A DNA stretch of 64,000 nucleotides from Candidatus Electrothrix communis (lineage in GTDB: Bacteria > Desulfobacterota > Desulfobulbia > Desulfobulbales > Desulfobulbaceae), in contig CP130629.1 of NCBI GenBank assembly GCA_030644725.1, forward strand, positions 124,001 to 188,000. The letters are read 5' to 3'. Each line of letters opens with the position of its first letter. The stretch's first letter is position 1. A program made the position numbers and the translations under genes. Below, one piece after another: positions 9,241-18,470 of this stretch. Below the pieces are notes generated by a model that searched no databases, was not told the DNA's origin, and worked only from the letters and a program-made list of their open reading frames with translations.

Positions 9241-9481
9241 AAGCCCGGCATTATATAGAAAACATCTTTTTTGGCTGAAGGCTGCCTAGTCAGACAGATG
9301 GACCGGAAGGCTGTTTTGGAACCGAGAATTTGATCTTTGAAATTGATTTTCCCTATGCATAAAGCTGTAGTCGGTGAAAAATAGTATTTTTTAAGTACAG
9401 GTATCCAGCGCCGGTTGAACCGGTTTTTTCGAAAGCTGGCGATGTCGCTTCAGGGTTACATAACCATGCACACCTCCATTT

Positions 9482-10570
9482 TTATGCGATGCAAACAGCT
9501 GGCCGGAGAGGAGGCGGCTTCCTCACCCTAGTCCGAATGATTTTCATTTCCGCCCCGCAGTTCGGGCAGATGATAGCAGCTTTTTTGGGTTGCTCAGCAC
9601 TGAATAATGTAAACGGGTTGACCCTAAGCACCAGTTGGAGAAATCGGATGAGCTTTTTGCTGCACGGATGCAGAAAACCGTAACAGCGTGCCCTGCGAAA
9701 CCCTTTGGGCAAGACGTGCAGCATGAGCAGAGAGAGGAATTCTTCTCCGGTCACCTCCCTGGACCTGTATTTGCCGGTTTTGGCGTGAAGATACCTGAAG
9801 GTAACCATGCCGTTTTCGCACTTCAGGATATCCTTTTCCTGAATTACGCCCCGGTAGAGATATTTGCCGAGATAGATGATCGCCTTGTCTCCGTTGCCGA
9901 CGCTCTTGCAGTCGACAACCCACTTTTCCGGGCAATCCTTTGGCAGTTTCAGGCCTTGCTCAACTATGGCCGTAAGCATCTTTGCCCGAAAAACCTTTGC
10001 CAAGGCCTTGTGGTTAAAGAGGTATTCAGCCCCCTTTTTATGCCACAACCCTGTTTTTTTGTTGATGCTTGCTCCGGGCATGACCACATGGATGTGGGGG
10101 TGATGATCAAGATTTCTTGCATGGGTATGGAGGATAGCGGTAAATCCCGCTTCTCCGCCGAGTTTTTTGTCATTTGCAGTAAAGGTTTTCAGAGTCTCTT
10201 TGACCGAAGCGAACATCTGTGAATAAACGATTTTCTGATTTCTCCAGGCAAGATCCCTGAGTTGAGCAGGCAGGGTAAAGGTAACCAGAAAATAGGGAGC
10301 CGGCAGCCGCTTGTTCAGTTGCTTTTCGATCCAGTTGCTGCTTTCATGGTTCTGACAGTGCGGACAGTTTCTATGGCCGCAGGAATGAGGAATATAGATT
10401 TCTGTTCCGCATTCATGGTTCGCACACCGCGCAAGCATCTGCAGGCTGTGTTCCGTCCTGCACTTGGCCATGGCCCACAGCGCTTTTTTGTGGCTGGGCA
10501 GAACGAAAGCCTGATATTGCGCTAAAAACTGTTCCTTGAATCGATTAATAATCGTGGAGAGCAAAATCAT
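9482..10570 (-). CDS. IS91-family transposase (HUH, Y2 rolling-circle type)
   Basis: 362 residues from the ATG at 10570 ([11 protein letters not shown]), which overlaps the recombinase stop as ATGA. An N-terminal zinc-binding domain has CANHECG and [10 protein letters not shown]. The HUH metal motif is [11 protein letters not shown], and the two-tyrosine motif is [10 protein letters not shown] second CPNCG finger lies near the C-terminus. The family nicks DNA at one end of the element and transposes by rolling-circle replication. The length is normal and the frame intact, so this copy may be active. Confidence 0.92.
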   Translation of the reverse strand: MILLSTIINRFKEQFLAQYQAFVLPSHKKALWAMAKCRTEHSLQMLARCANHECGTEIYIPHSCGHRNCPHCQNHESSNWIEKQLNKRLPAPYFLVTFTLPAQLRDLAWRNQKIVYSQMFASVKETLKTFTANDKKLGGEAGFTAILHTHARNLDHHPHIHVVMPGASINKKTGLWHKKGAEYLFNHKALAKVFRAKMLTAIVEQGLKLPKDCPEKWVVDCKSVGNGDKAIIYLGKYLYRGVIQEKDILKCENGMVTFRYLHAKTGKYRSREVTGEEFLSLLMLHVLPKGFRRARCYGFLHPCSKKLIRFLQLVLRVNPFTLFSAEQPKKAAIICPNCGAEMKIIRTRVRKPPPLRPAVCIA

Positions 10571-11476
10571 TTGACGCCCTCCCAAGTGATATCAAAGGTA
10601 TCGGTCAGGGAGTTGACGGCCTGACGGGCGTTGCTGTTGGTGACAGCGGTAAGATGGGTATATCGGGATGTGGTCAGGATGCTGACATGACCGAGTATCT
10701 GTTGGAGTTCAACAAGGTCAACCCCGGCTTCCAACATATGGGTGGCATAACTGTGGCGCAGGGAATGGCATGATTTTTTTTTATGTTGAGCTGTCCAACC
10801 ACAGCCTTCATGGCAGCTTGAATACCTCCTCGATTTAAAGGCGTTTCAACCAAGTGGACGTTTTTCAGTCCCCGTTTCCTGTTTGGAAAGAGGAATTTGG
10901 GGTGCTGGTGAACGGACCAGAAATTTCTTAGAATCTGAAGGGTTTTTTCAGGCAAAGGAACCAGCCTGTCCTTGTTGCCTTTGGCGTCGCGAATGTGGAC
11001 CCGCATATTGCTGGCGTCAATGTCGCTTGTTTTCAGGGCAATGCCCTCGCCGAGGCGCAGCCCCAGTGAGTAGGCTGTGAAAAAAAAGACCTTGTAGCTC
11101 AGTTTGCCGGTGGCGGCAACCAGTTGATGGAGCTGCTCGACCGTGAGAATATCTGGAATCCTTGAAACCTTGGGCGGTTTGATCAGGGGATATCCTCCCA
11201 GGTTCTGTTCAGCACCCTGGAATAAAAGAACTTCAGCCCATACAGGTCGAGCTTGACTGCGCTCCATGAGCGACAATCCAAAAGTTCGTTAAAGTAATCA
11301 AGGAGCTGGTCGGATGTGAGATTGTCGATTTGACACTCGAAATAATTGCCGATTCGCCTGATCGACCGTGAATAGGCATCAATGGTCTTTGGTTGTAAGC
11401 CGTTAAGTTTCAGATGTTTGATATGTTTTTGATAAAGCAGATTGAAGTGTGGATCGCTTGGCATCGTGCAGTTCAT
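10567..11476 (-). pseudogene. Tyrosine recombinase of the IS91 element, two frameshifts
   Basis: Read across frames this is one integrase of about 300 residues. The N-terminal SAM-like core-binding domain (MNCTMPSDPHFNLLY..., 11183-11476) should continue after WEDIP into LIKPPKVSRIPDIL, but a C run at about 11186-11192 is one base short and gives a stop. The catalytic domain has the first Arg in YSLGLRLGE and [16 protein letters not shown] run of nine A (minus strand, 10773-10781) throws the frame off just before CHSLRHS. The correct continuation ([17 protein letters not shown]) ends at the TGA that overlaps the transposase ATG. Both shifts sit in homopolymers, so sequencing error, decay or programmed slippage are all possible. 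Confidence 0.75.
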
Positions 11477-11617
11477 TGTAACCTCCTCTGTGTAATAATA
11501 GGATAATGGCAGTGCACTTGCATTGCCGTTATACTATTATTGCAAAAGATATAGGCTGCTACAAGATATTCACCGCAGAGGTGGATGTACGGGGTTTGTC
11601 TGCCGCGTAGCGGCTTC

Positions 11618-11967
11618 GTCCAACAATACAAATTAACATACCAAGCCGGGTCTGTCAGCTTTGACTCTTCCCAAGGCTTCCAAGGATCATGAAAATGACT
11701 GGCGGCTCGGCACATCGGGTTGTCTTCTTTTTCTGAACCGTCTTGCAACCACTTGATTATGGAGTGAGTGGACTTCCCGTTATATAATTTTTCTCTAATT
11801 TCTCCCTCGAACCCCAGCTGAGACGTTAGTGCATCTTTAAAGTCCTTTGCCCTATCAACAGCTTCTTCCGTAAAGGCTGGATGGGTCTCAATATCATCCC
11901 AACCTCTCGTCTGGGAAGGAGTCAGAGCAAACAAGACAATAAGGAAGAAAAAAAAACGATTATACAT
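11618..11967 (-). pseudogene. 5' part of the split zinc-phospholipase-C-like gene
   Basis: The ATG at 11967 has GAGG in front and overlaps the end of the upstream lipoprotein gene. A signal peptide (FFFFLIVLFALTPSQTRG) is followed by WDDIETHPAFTEEAV and SHFHDPWKPW. The W-x(5)-HPAxTxxA beginning and the HFHDP motif are typical of zinc-dependent phospholipase C-like secreted proteins. The true coding sequence stops at LYCWT. The remaining residues up to 11473 are read from the inserted element. Its other half is at 8652-9176. Confidence 0.75.
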
Positions 11968-11968
11968 A

Positions 11969-12550
11969 TCAGTTTCCTCTTTCTCGGAGCATTCTCGATT
12001 CATTAAGATAAAATGGCACTTCATATTCTATCGCCTTACGATATTTTGAATCGCCACCGTTCATTCCCACGTCAGTAAAATCGACATTATCGTCAATAAA
12101 TTTGCCATGACTGGTATAGCTATCTTTTTCATCATCCCACGGCGTCAGAAAAATATCCTGATCTGTCATAGAAAAGTCTTTTCTTTTTTCTATCCGCGCC
12201 ATTCTTCTATCATTCCTGTAACAGCCAAGGTAAATCAGCCGTGAATCCCAGCCGACATAACCGGGTTTATACACTTTGATATGGGGCCTCTGCAGGGCCA
12301 GAAATCCCCATGCTCCGGGAATTGACAATTTACCCTCACTGTCGGATACATCTTCTGCAACTTTGGCGGTATCGGTATGAGTGAGGCCCGGAAATCCGTC
12401 GGTGGACGTCCAGTGGGCAAGAGCAACAGCCCCCTCAATAGGCCGTTTTGTCTCCGCATCCAGTACCCTGAAGGTGGTGGAACCGGCGCAACCGCTCAAC
12501 AAAACAACAATAAGAAATAAAGGTATCATGGTGTACTGCTTCAGCACCAT
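11969..12550 (-). CDS. Predicted lipoprotein, function unknown
   Basis: 193 residues from the ATG at 12550. A 45-base extension upstream is possible but belongs to the end region of the preceding gene. The N-terminus is a lipoprotein signal (IPLFLIVVLLSGC), so the mature protein would be anchored to a membrane through that Cys. After it, FRVLDAETKRPIEGAVALAH looks like a carboxypeptidase-regulatory/transthyretin-like beta-sandwich opening. The stop lies just before the phospholipase-like ATG, and the upstream stop is 23 bases away, so the three genes form a tight unit. I do not recognise a family for the rest. Confidence 0.8.
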   Translation of the reverse strand: MVLKQYTMIPLFLIVVLLSGCAGSTTFRVLDAETKRPIEGAVALAHWTSTDGFPGLTHTDTAKVAEDVSDSEGKLSIPGAWGFLALQRPHIKVYKPGYVGWDSRLIYLGCYRNDRRMARIEKRKDFSMTDQDIFLTPWDDEKDSYTSHGKFIDDNVDFTDVGMNGGDSKYRKAIEYEVPFYLNESRMLRERGN

Positions 12551-12573
12551 ATCGCCCCGCTTCTTCCTGTTTC

Positions 12574-13548
12574 CTAAAAATCCCTGATCCGCCATATTCC
12601 GTCCCTCTCCTTTTGGAAGTAGATATGAGAAGTAATTGTTTCCGTTTTCCCCTTGAAGTTCATCTCTTTTCTGATCCGATATTTTGCAGTATCATTTTTT
12701 TGAGAAATCAACTCAATATCCTGCATATCACGGGCCATATGCGCCAGCCCTTCTTTCCCTGCCGACGAAAAGATCTCCTGGAATACTCTCCGCTGACCAT
12801 ACGTGAAGTATCCCAGCGCTTTTTCAGCATCCCCAGCAATCAGGGCCTGTTTCATTCCATCCCACTTCCCCTGGAGCAAGGCATCAAGGGTATCCCGACC
12901 ATAGGCCAGTACCGCCACCTGATCAGTATAATGCTCTCCGGTTTCGTCCCGTACATTAACGGAAAAGATGTAGATGCCGGGCTCGGTCATGGAAATATTC
13001 CAGGTATCAGGTTCTTTACCAGCCTCAATGACCGGGTCTGCCGGGCCGGAGGACGTTATGATTGGTCGGCTTGATTCTATAAAATTTTTGCTGAATTCCA
13101 GTGTATTTTCCATAGGAGCCAAGCTGGACCAAAAGTCTGTCTTGAGTTCAACTCTGCGGATGGACGGCTGCACGTCAGCTGAAATGGTCTGCGTGACTCT
13201 TTTACCGTTCGTATCAAAGGCTCCGACAAACATCGCCTTACCCTCTTCTGTTTCCCCTTTTTTGGGCAACCGTACATGATTGGCAGCAAACCGACCATCG
13301 TATACCAAGGCTACCTCCCCGTTGACCATCACCCCGATCTCCAAGCCATCCTTATGGCTGACTGAGCCGGTGACCAGCACCTCGGAGCGTGTGATAATAT
13401 CTCCGGCACCTGGAGAGAGATCAGTCAGGGTAATGGGAGCCGGGGAGTCCTCAATGTCCCCAGAAGAGGCAGCTATTCCCCATGAACCGTTCAGCAAAAG
13501 AATAGAAACGAGCAATGGCGCAAGGAGGTATCGCTTGAAAAACGGCAT
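12574..13548 (-). CDS. Exported protein with Ig-like and conserved C-terminal domain, paralogue of the giant protein's end
   Basis: 324 residues from the ATG at 13548. A signal peptide (LLAPLLVSILLLNGSWGIAAS) leads into a glucodextranase-B-like/Ig domain (GAGDIITRSEVLVTGSVS...). The C-terminal about 220 residues (DTLDALLQGKWDGMKQAL, QKNDTAKYRIRKEM, ERDGIWRIRDF) match the end of the neighbouring giant protein almost residue for residue. Even the DNA after the two stops is similar. This is a local tandem duplication. The shared domain has an NTF2-like feel (a helix, then a strand-rich segment ending in WRIRDF), but I cannot name it. Confidence 0.8.
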   Translation of the reverse strand: MPFFKRYLLAPLLVSILLLNGSWGIAASSGDIEDSPAPITLTDLSPGAGDIITRSEVLVTGSVSHKDGLEIGVMVNGEVALVYDGRFAANHVRLPKKGETEEGKAMFVGAFDTNGKRVTQTISADVQPSIRRVELKTDFWSSLAPMENTLEFSKNFIESSRPIITSSGPADPVIEAGKEPDTWNISMTEPGIYIFSVNVRDETGEHYTDQVAVLAYGRDTLDALLQGKWDGMKQALIAGDAEKALGYFTYGQRRVFQEIFSSAGKEGLAHMARDMQDIELISQKNDTAKYRIRKEMNFKGKTETITSHIYFQKERDGIWRIRDF

Positions 13549-13577
13549 CCGACAAACGCCGCCCTTTCCGCCTCTGC

Positions 13578-16500
13578 TTAAAAATCCCTGATCCGCCATA
13601 TTCCGTCCCTCTCTCGTTGAAAGTAGATATAGAAGGTGATGAGTTCCGTCGCCTCATTAATAACCATCTCTTTTTTGATACGATATTTTGCAGTATCGTT
13701 TTTTTGATAGATCAACTCTACATCTTGCATATTCAGAGCTATCTGTGCCAGATTGCTTTCAGCTGCTGTGAAAATTTCCTGAAAAAGCTCGCGCTGACCG
13801 AAGGTGAACTCTTCAAGTGCTCCTGCACTATCTCCAGCAGTCAACGCCTGCTTCATTCCATTCCACTTGCCTTGCAGTAACGCATCAAGGGCATCCCGGT
13901 CATTGACCAGCACCGCAACTTGATCAGTATAGGTTTCTCCGTTTTCATCCCGCACTTCGACAGAAAAGATATAGATGCCGGGTGCGGTCATTGAGATGTC
14001 CCAGGTGTCGGGTTCCGTACCGGTCTCAGCCACCATATTCGCCGGGCCGGAGTAGGTTATTTCCGGTTGGCTTGAGGTTATGAAATTTTTACTGAATTTA
14101 AGCATATTTTCCATAGGAGCCAAGCCAGACTCAAAACCAGACTCAAAACCAGACTGTAGCTCAATTTGACGGGTTGTCGGCTGGACCGTAACCGAGGCGG
14201 ATTGCAGGCCCCGGTTCCCGTCTGCGTCGAAGGCGTTCACCGTGATCGTACCTTCTTCCGATAACGGCACATGATTGGCGACAAACTGATTGCCATACAT
14301 CAAGGCCGTAACACCGTTGACCAGTATCCCGGTCTCTAGGCCGTTTTCATGGGTGACGGTTCCGGTCACCAGGATATCGGACCGGGTGTTGATTGCTCCT
14401 TCAGTTGGAGAAGTGATAGTAAGAGTCATCGGACTAGGAACCACGGTAACGACGGCTTGGGCGGTAACAGTTCCCCCCTGCCCGGTTGCAGTCAGGGTGT
14501 AGGTTGTATCCTGAAGCAGATAAACAGATTGCTCACCAGCAGCACAGTCAACAGCCCCGATATTCGGCTCTATCGTGCAGTCCTGCGCATCCTGAGTGGT
14601 CCAGCTCAGCGTTGTCGAGTATCCGAACCCGATAGATGCAGGATCAGCATTGAGTGATGCTGTGGGCTCCGGGTAGGTTACGGTCACCGTGATACTTTTG
14701 GAAGTCGTTCCTCCCTGACCGGTGGCTGTAGCAACATAGGTCGTGGTTTCCGTCGGGCTGACGGTCAGAGAGCCCTGGAGCTGCTCCTCGCCTATTCCCT
14801 GATTAAAAACTATACTGTCCGCATCGAAGCTGGTCCAAGTAAGCACGGCGGATTCGCCCGCCATGATATTTGTGGGTTCCGCTGTCAGGTTTACGGTCGG
14901 TGAAGGCGGTATAACCGTCACGGTCACTGTGTCCGTCGCGGTGCCGTCAGTGTTGACAGCGGTGGCGGTATAGGTGGTGGTGACTTCAGGGGTCATAGTT
15001 GCGGAGCCGTTGAGGGCCGCCGTGCCGACATCGGGTTCGATGAGCAGGGAATCAGCATAGCTGCTTTCCCAGCTGAGAACAACAGAATCGCCCCGGATGA
15101 TTCTGATTTTATTTGTGGTCAGATTGACGGTCGGTGTCGGATTGGCCGGGATAACAGTGACGGTGACCTGATCTGTGACTGTGCCGCCCGGACCGGTGGC
15201 GGTCATGGTATAGGTGGTCGTGACCGGAGGTGTGACGGTCTGCACCCCGCCCGGCTCGACTTCGCCGATGCCCTGATCAATGATGCAGCTGGTCGCATTG
15301 GCGAACACCCAGCTCAACTCGACGCTCTCTCCTTCATTGATTGTCGCGGCGGAAGTTTTGAGGTCGGCTGTGGGAGCCACAAAGCTGACATAGACACCAC
15401 GTCTGTAGATGCCCCCGGAGCCTACCATTTCAAATAAATAGTAGGTGGGAGAGGAGGTCGGAGTGACCTCCATGGAACCGTTGCAGTCTACCTCGCCTAT
15501 ATCTGGAGTGATGGTGCAGGTCTCGGCATTGGTGCTGGTCCAGGTCAGAGTAGTACTGTCACCGACTTTGAGCTGGAGCGGTTCGGCAGTAAGGGTCCCC
15601 CTTGGAGGCGTATAATACAGGGTGACGGAGCGTGCAGCCGATCCGCGTTCATTTACGCTGGTCAGGGTGTAGGTCAGGGGAAGGGTTTCCGGGGTGATGG
15701 TCAGGCTGCCACTCGCCTCCACCGGTCCGACTCCCTGGTTCATGGTCAGCGTGTCCGCATACTTCACTGTCCAATTTAAGGTTACGCTGTCTCCCGGATT
15801 TATGGTATTGGACGGCGAAGCAGAAAAAGAGATGCTGGGGAGGTGTTGCTGCAGGGTGACATTTCGTGAATAAGAAGACCGTTCATTTTCAACGATCATG
15901 GTGTAGGTGACGGGAAAAGTTTCCGGGCTGACTTCCATACTCCCCACTGTAGGGACTTCACCTATCCCCTGGTTCAGAATTGCGGTATCAGCACATCCTG
16001 CAGACCAGTTCAGGATTGCACTGCCTCCGGTATCAAGGTAATAGGTGGACGAATAAAAACTTAAGCCCGGAGAGTTGGGGTATTCGACGGTTCGGCTGAC
16101 AGTACCGCCGAGACCGGTGGCGGTTATTGTATAGATGCCTGATGTTGCCGGATAAATAAGTCGAGAGCCGCTGGATTCAACACTGCCTATGTCAGGTGAA
16201 ATAGTCACCTCTGTCGCATTGGTTGTCTGCCAAGAAAGGGTCTTTTCTTCACCCGGTGTCAGATTGCAGGTCGGGGTGACAGCAATGGAAGCAGTCGGCG
16301 GGGCGGGCGGATAAGCATAGACTCTGGCCCAGTATTTATTGCTGCCGCCCGCATTGGTTGCGGTGAGATAGTAGTATGACCAGCCTGTTGTGGTCGGTGT
16401 CACTTCCACAGAGCCTGATACCGGCACCTCGCCGATCTCATGATCAATGCTCCGGTCAGTTGAACATGGCGAATTCCAGTACAGTGTTGTGCTCCCTCCC

Positions 16501-18332
16501 AAAGGAATAGAAGCAGGCGAGAAATAAAAGGATCTCCAAGGAACCGCCGGAGTTGTCCGCTTTGTCAGGGCCGCATCATTGAAAGCGGTCAGGGTGTAGA
16601 GGGTGGGCGCTTCCGGTGAGGGGATGGTCAGGCTGCCGTTTGCCGGTACTTCTCCTATGCCCTGATCAATGAAAACCGTGGCGGCAAGGGTCGTTGACCA
16701 AGTCAGGGTGATATTGCCGCCCGGATTTACGCCGGAGCAGGGATCTACAAAAAAATTAGCCGTAGGCTGGGAGTAAACATAGACACGGAACCGCTGCGTG
16801 ACTTCACCGCACCGACCGTCCTCCACCTTGACTGTGGTGTAATACCATCCGCTTTGCGTGCTGAACGGTGTCCATTCAATCATGCCCGTATCCGGGTCAA
16901 TCACCATGCCGTCCGGTGCCTCGGTCAAAGAATATGTCAGGGTGTCGTCATCTGGATCTGCGGCCTGTACCTGATAGGTGTAGAGGGTACCCCAATAGGC
17001 ATAGCCGTAGGTGATGCTTGAGGTGATGCTCGGATAGTCTATCCGGCCCGGTTCCGACTGCCGGAACAGCGTGTTGACCGGGATTATTTCCCCGGTCTCG
17101 CCGTCCAGATCAAAGACATGCCATCCGGTTCCGTAACCGGACGGCACCGTGAATACCAGAGGTTCGTTGCTGCCGGAATAGACCTTTACTTCCGCGCCGG
17201 AACGGGCGAGCCATTGGGTGTAATAGATGTTGCGATTGGTGAAGTCATGAACATAATAGCGGTAGGTGCCAGCCGCCGCATCGGTGATGGTGATGGTCTC
17301 AGGGCCGAAACCGTTCCGGTCGTCTAGGTCAAGATTGGCGGTGGGTATATTTTTGTTCCAGTAGTAGCAGTGGTGGCGACAGCCGGTTTCATTGGGAGCG
17401 GTCAGGTGGGACTCCAAGTCGGCAGGGCTTTCTCCCCAGGTAAGGATAATCCGGATCTCGCCTTCAGCCAGAACCGGTGAAAGAACCAGATCCTGGTTGG
17501 TCAGCTGTTCGTTTTCAGCAACGGTGACAGTCCGCTGATTGTCTATATATCCTTCATAACCGGTAGAGATGATATACGTACCTGCCGCCAAGTCGGAAAA
17601 CAGGAAAGTACCCTCGACATCGGTCACCGCAGTCGCCACGACCGCGCCCGGACTGCCGTTGTCATTCACATGCAGAGCTGTCTGCACACCGGAAAGAGAA
17701 TCTCCGGTTACCCCGTCGATGACTCGACCGGACATACTGCTGTCACCGGGAAGAAGCGCGCAGAGCGTCGCGTCCGCACTGACGAGATTATCCGTTTCAT
17801 CCGCCTCGTCCAAGATGCCCGCTCCGGTGCCGTCGTCATCAACACGGGCGTAAATAACTGTTTCATCCCCGAACGCATCTGACCAGCGAAAGGTTATGGT
17901 TTCATATTCACCTGCCGCCAAGGCATTGCCGCTTGTCGCAGTGCCGATCAGGACACCCTCTTCCTCCGGGTTGCGGTTATAAAAGGCCACCTGCACACCG
18001 GCGGAAATATCCTCCTCGCCGGAATTGGTCATCCGCAGACTGATGTCGATATATTCTGGACAATGTTCACTGTCGATCAGGAGACCGGATGCCATAAGGT
18101 CTACTGTGGGATCGGGAACGTTTTGAATTATCTCAATGGTTAGAAACGTTCCCGGCTTGCTCTCAAGCTCCACCCTCAGAGTGTTTTCCTCCAGAAGAGT
18201 GACCGGCATTTCAAGGATATAGGCCTGATGTTTGATATCATCGTGGGTGAACAGCACCTCGCCGTTCAAACTGATCACCCCGCTGGTGACCATTGTTTCC
18301 TTGTCCTGATCTTCGCTGCCGTTGCGGATCAC
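13578..18332 (-). CDS. Giant exported-type protein with many Ig-like repeats, probably lacking its 5' end
   Basis: 1584 residues from a GTG. The frame stays open upstream for about 16 codons (TFTAQSGEAWLVIRNG) to a TAA. It begins inside a domain and has no signal peptide or ribosome site, so the true 5' end has been lost. In order: an N-terminal beta domain; a CARDB domain (about 95-195); a carboxypeptidase-regulatory domain (about 200-290); a YfaP/DUF2135-like domain (about 290-420); a putative Ig (EWTPFSTQSGWY); about eleven repeats of about 75 residues with NQGIGEV...GS...TTYTxTA; a glucodextranase-B-like domain; and the C-terminal domain shared with its neighbour. It is probably a surface or matrix protein. 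Confidence 0.75.
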   Translation of the reverse strand: MIRNGSEDQDKETMVTSGVISLNGEVLFTHDDIKHQAYILEMPVTLLEENTLRVELESKPGTFLTIEIIQNVPDPTVDLMASGLLIDSEHCPEYIDISLRMTNSGEEDISAGVQVAFYNRNPEEEGVLIGTATSGNALAAGEYETITFRWSDAFGDETVIYARVDDDGTGAGILDEADETDNLVSADATLCALLPGDSSMSGRVIDGVTGDSLSGVQTALHVNDNGSPGAVVATAVTDVEGTFLFSDLAAGTYIISTGYEGYIDNQRTVTVAENEQLTNQDLVLSPVLAEGEIRIILTWGESPADLESHLTAPNETGCRHHCYYWNKNIPTANLDLDDRNGFGPETITITDAAAGTYRYYVHDFTNRNIYYTQWLARSGAEVKVYSGSNEPLVFTVPSGYGTGWHVFDLDGETGEIIPVNTLFRQSEPGRIDYPSITSSITYGYAYWGTLYTYQVQAADPDDDTLTYSLTEAPDGMVIDPDTGMIEWTPFSTQSGWYYTTVKVEDGRCGEVTQRFRVYVYSQPTANFFVDPCSGVNPGGNITLTWSTTLAATVFIDQGIGEVPANGSLTIPSPEAPTLYTLTAFNDAALTKRTTPAVPWRSFYFSPASIPLGGSTTLYWNSPCSTDRSIDHEIGEVPVSGSVEVTPTTTGWSYYYLTATNAGGSNKYWARVYAYPPAPPTASIAVTPTCNLTPGEEKTLSWQTTNATEVTISPDIGSVESSGSRLIYPATSGIYTITATGLGGTVSRTVEYPNSPGLSFYSSTYYLDTGGSAILNWSAGCADTAILNQGIGEVPTVGSMEVSPETFPVTYTMIVENERSSYSRNVTLQQHLPSISFSASPSNTINPGDSVTLNWTVKYADTLTMNQGVGPVEASGSLTITPETLPLTYTLTSVNERGSAARSVTLYYTPPRGTLTAEPLQLKVGDSTTLTWTSTNAETCTITPDIGEVDCNGSMEVTPTSSPTYYLFEMVGSGGIYRRGVYVSFVAPTADLKTSAATINEGESVELSWVFANATSCIIDQGIGEVEPGGVQTVTPPVTTTYTMTATGPGGTVTDQVTVTVIPANPTPTVNLTTNKIRIIRGDSVVLSWESSYADSLLIEPDVGTAALNGSATMTPEVTTTYTATAVNTDGTATDTVTVTVIPPSPTVNLTAEPTNIMAGESAVLTWTSFDADSIVFNQGIGEEQLQGSLTVSPTETTTYVATATGQGGTTSKSITVTVTYPEPTASLNADPASIGFGYSTTLSWTTQDAQDCTIEPNIGAVDCAAGEQSVYLLQDTTYTLTATGQGGTVTAQAVVTVVPSPMTLTITSPTEGAINTRSDILVTGTVTHENGLETGILVNGVTALMYGNQFVANHVPLSEEGTITVNAFDADGNRGLQSASVTVQPTTRQIELQSGFESGFESGLAPMENMLKFSKNFITSSQPEITYSGPANMVAETGTEPDTWDISMTAPGIYIFSVEVRDENGETYTDQVAVLVNDRDALDALLQGKWNGMKQALTAGDSAGALEEFTFGQRELFQEIFTAAESNLAQIALNMQDVELIYQKNDTAKYRIKKEMVINEATELITFYIYFQRERDGIWRIRDF

Positions 18333-18431
18333 CAGCCATGCTTCACCTGATTGGGCTGTGAACGTATTTGTGTAATGCAGTTATTGAGTTGCAACACAGA
18401 TCAAAAAATATAGTAACTACTCAGCCTAACG

Positions 18432-18470
18432 AAAAAGGCCGCTTTCAAAAGTTATGAAAGCGGCCTTTTT
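18432..18470 (-). terminator. Rho-independent terminator of the IS66 transposase
   Basis: AAGGCCGCTTTC pairs perfectly with GAAAGCGGCCTT, flanked by T runs on both strands, directly after the tnpC stop codon and inside the IS. It is symmetrical, so it could stop transcription in both directions and insulate the IS. Confidence 0.85.

Larger units (their letters stand above)
9177..11617 (-). mobile_element. IS91-family element with a tyrosine-recombinase gene
   Basis: The limits are inferred from the two halves of the interrupted phospholipase-like gene, which abut with only AC in common. There is no terminal inverted repeat and no clear target duplication, as known for IS91, which transposes by rolling circle. 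The element is about 2.44 kb and carries a recombinase (two frameshifts) and a Y2 transposase overlapping by ATGA. A compact GCCGC-GTA-GCGGC hairpin sits at the right edge (11601-11617), and a longer attC-like hairpin at the left edge (9178-9240). Either could be the terminus or origin structure. The precise ends need a second copy. Confidence 0.75.

Noticed and set aside
14400-16700. Periodic DNA pattern as a satellite or tandem DNA repeat
   Set aside because: The periodicity is at protein level (Ig-like domains) and DNA copies are well diverged.
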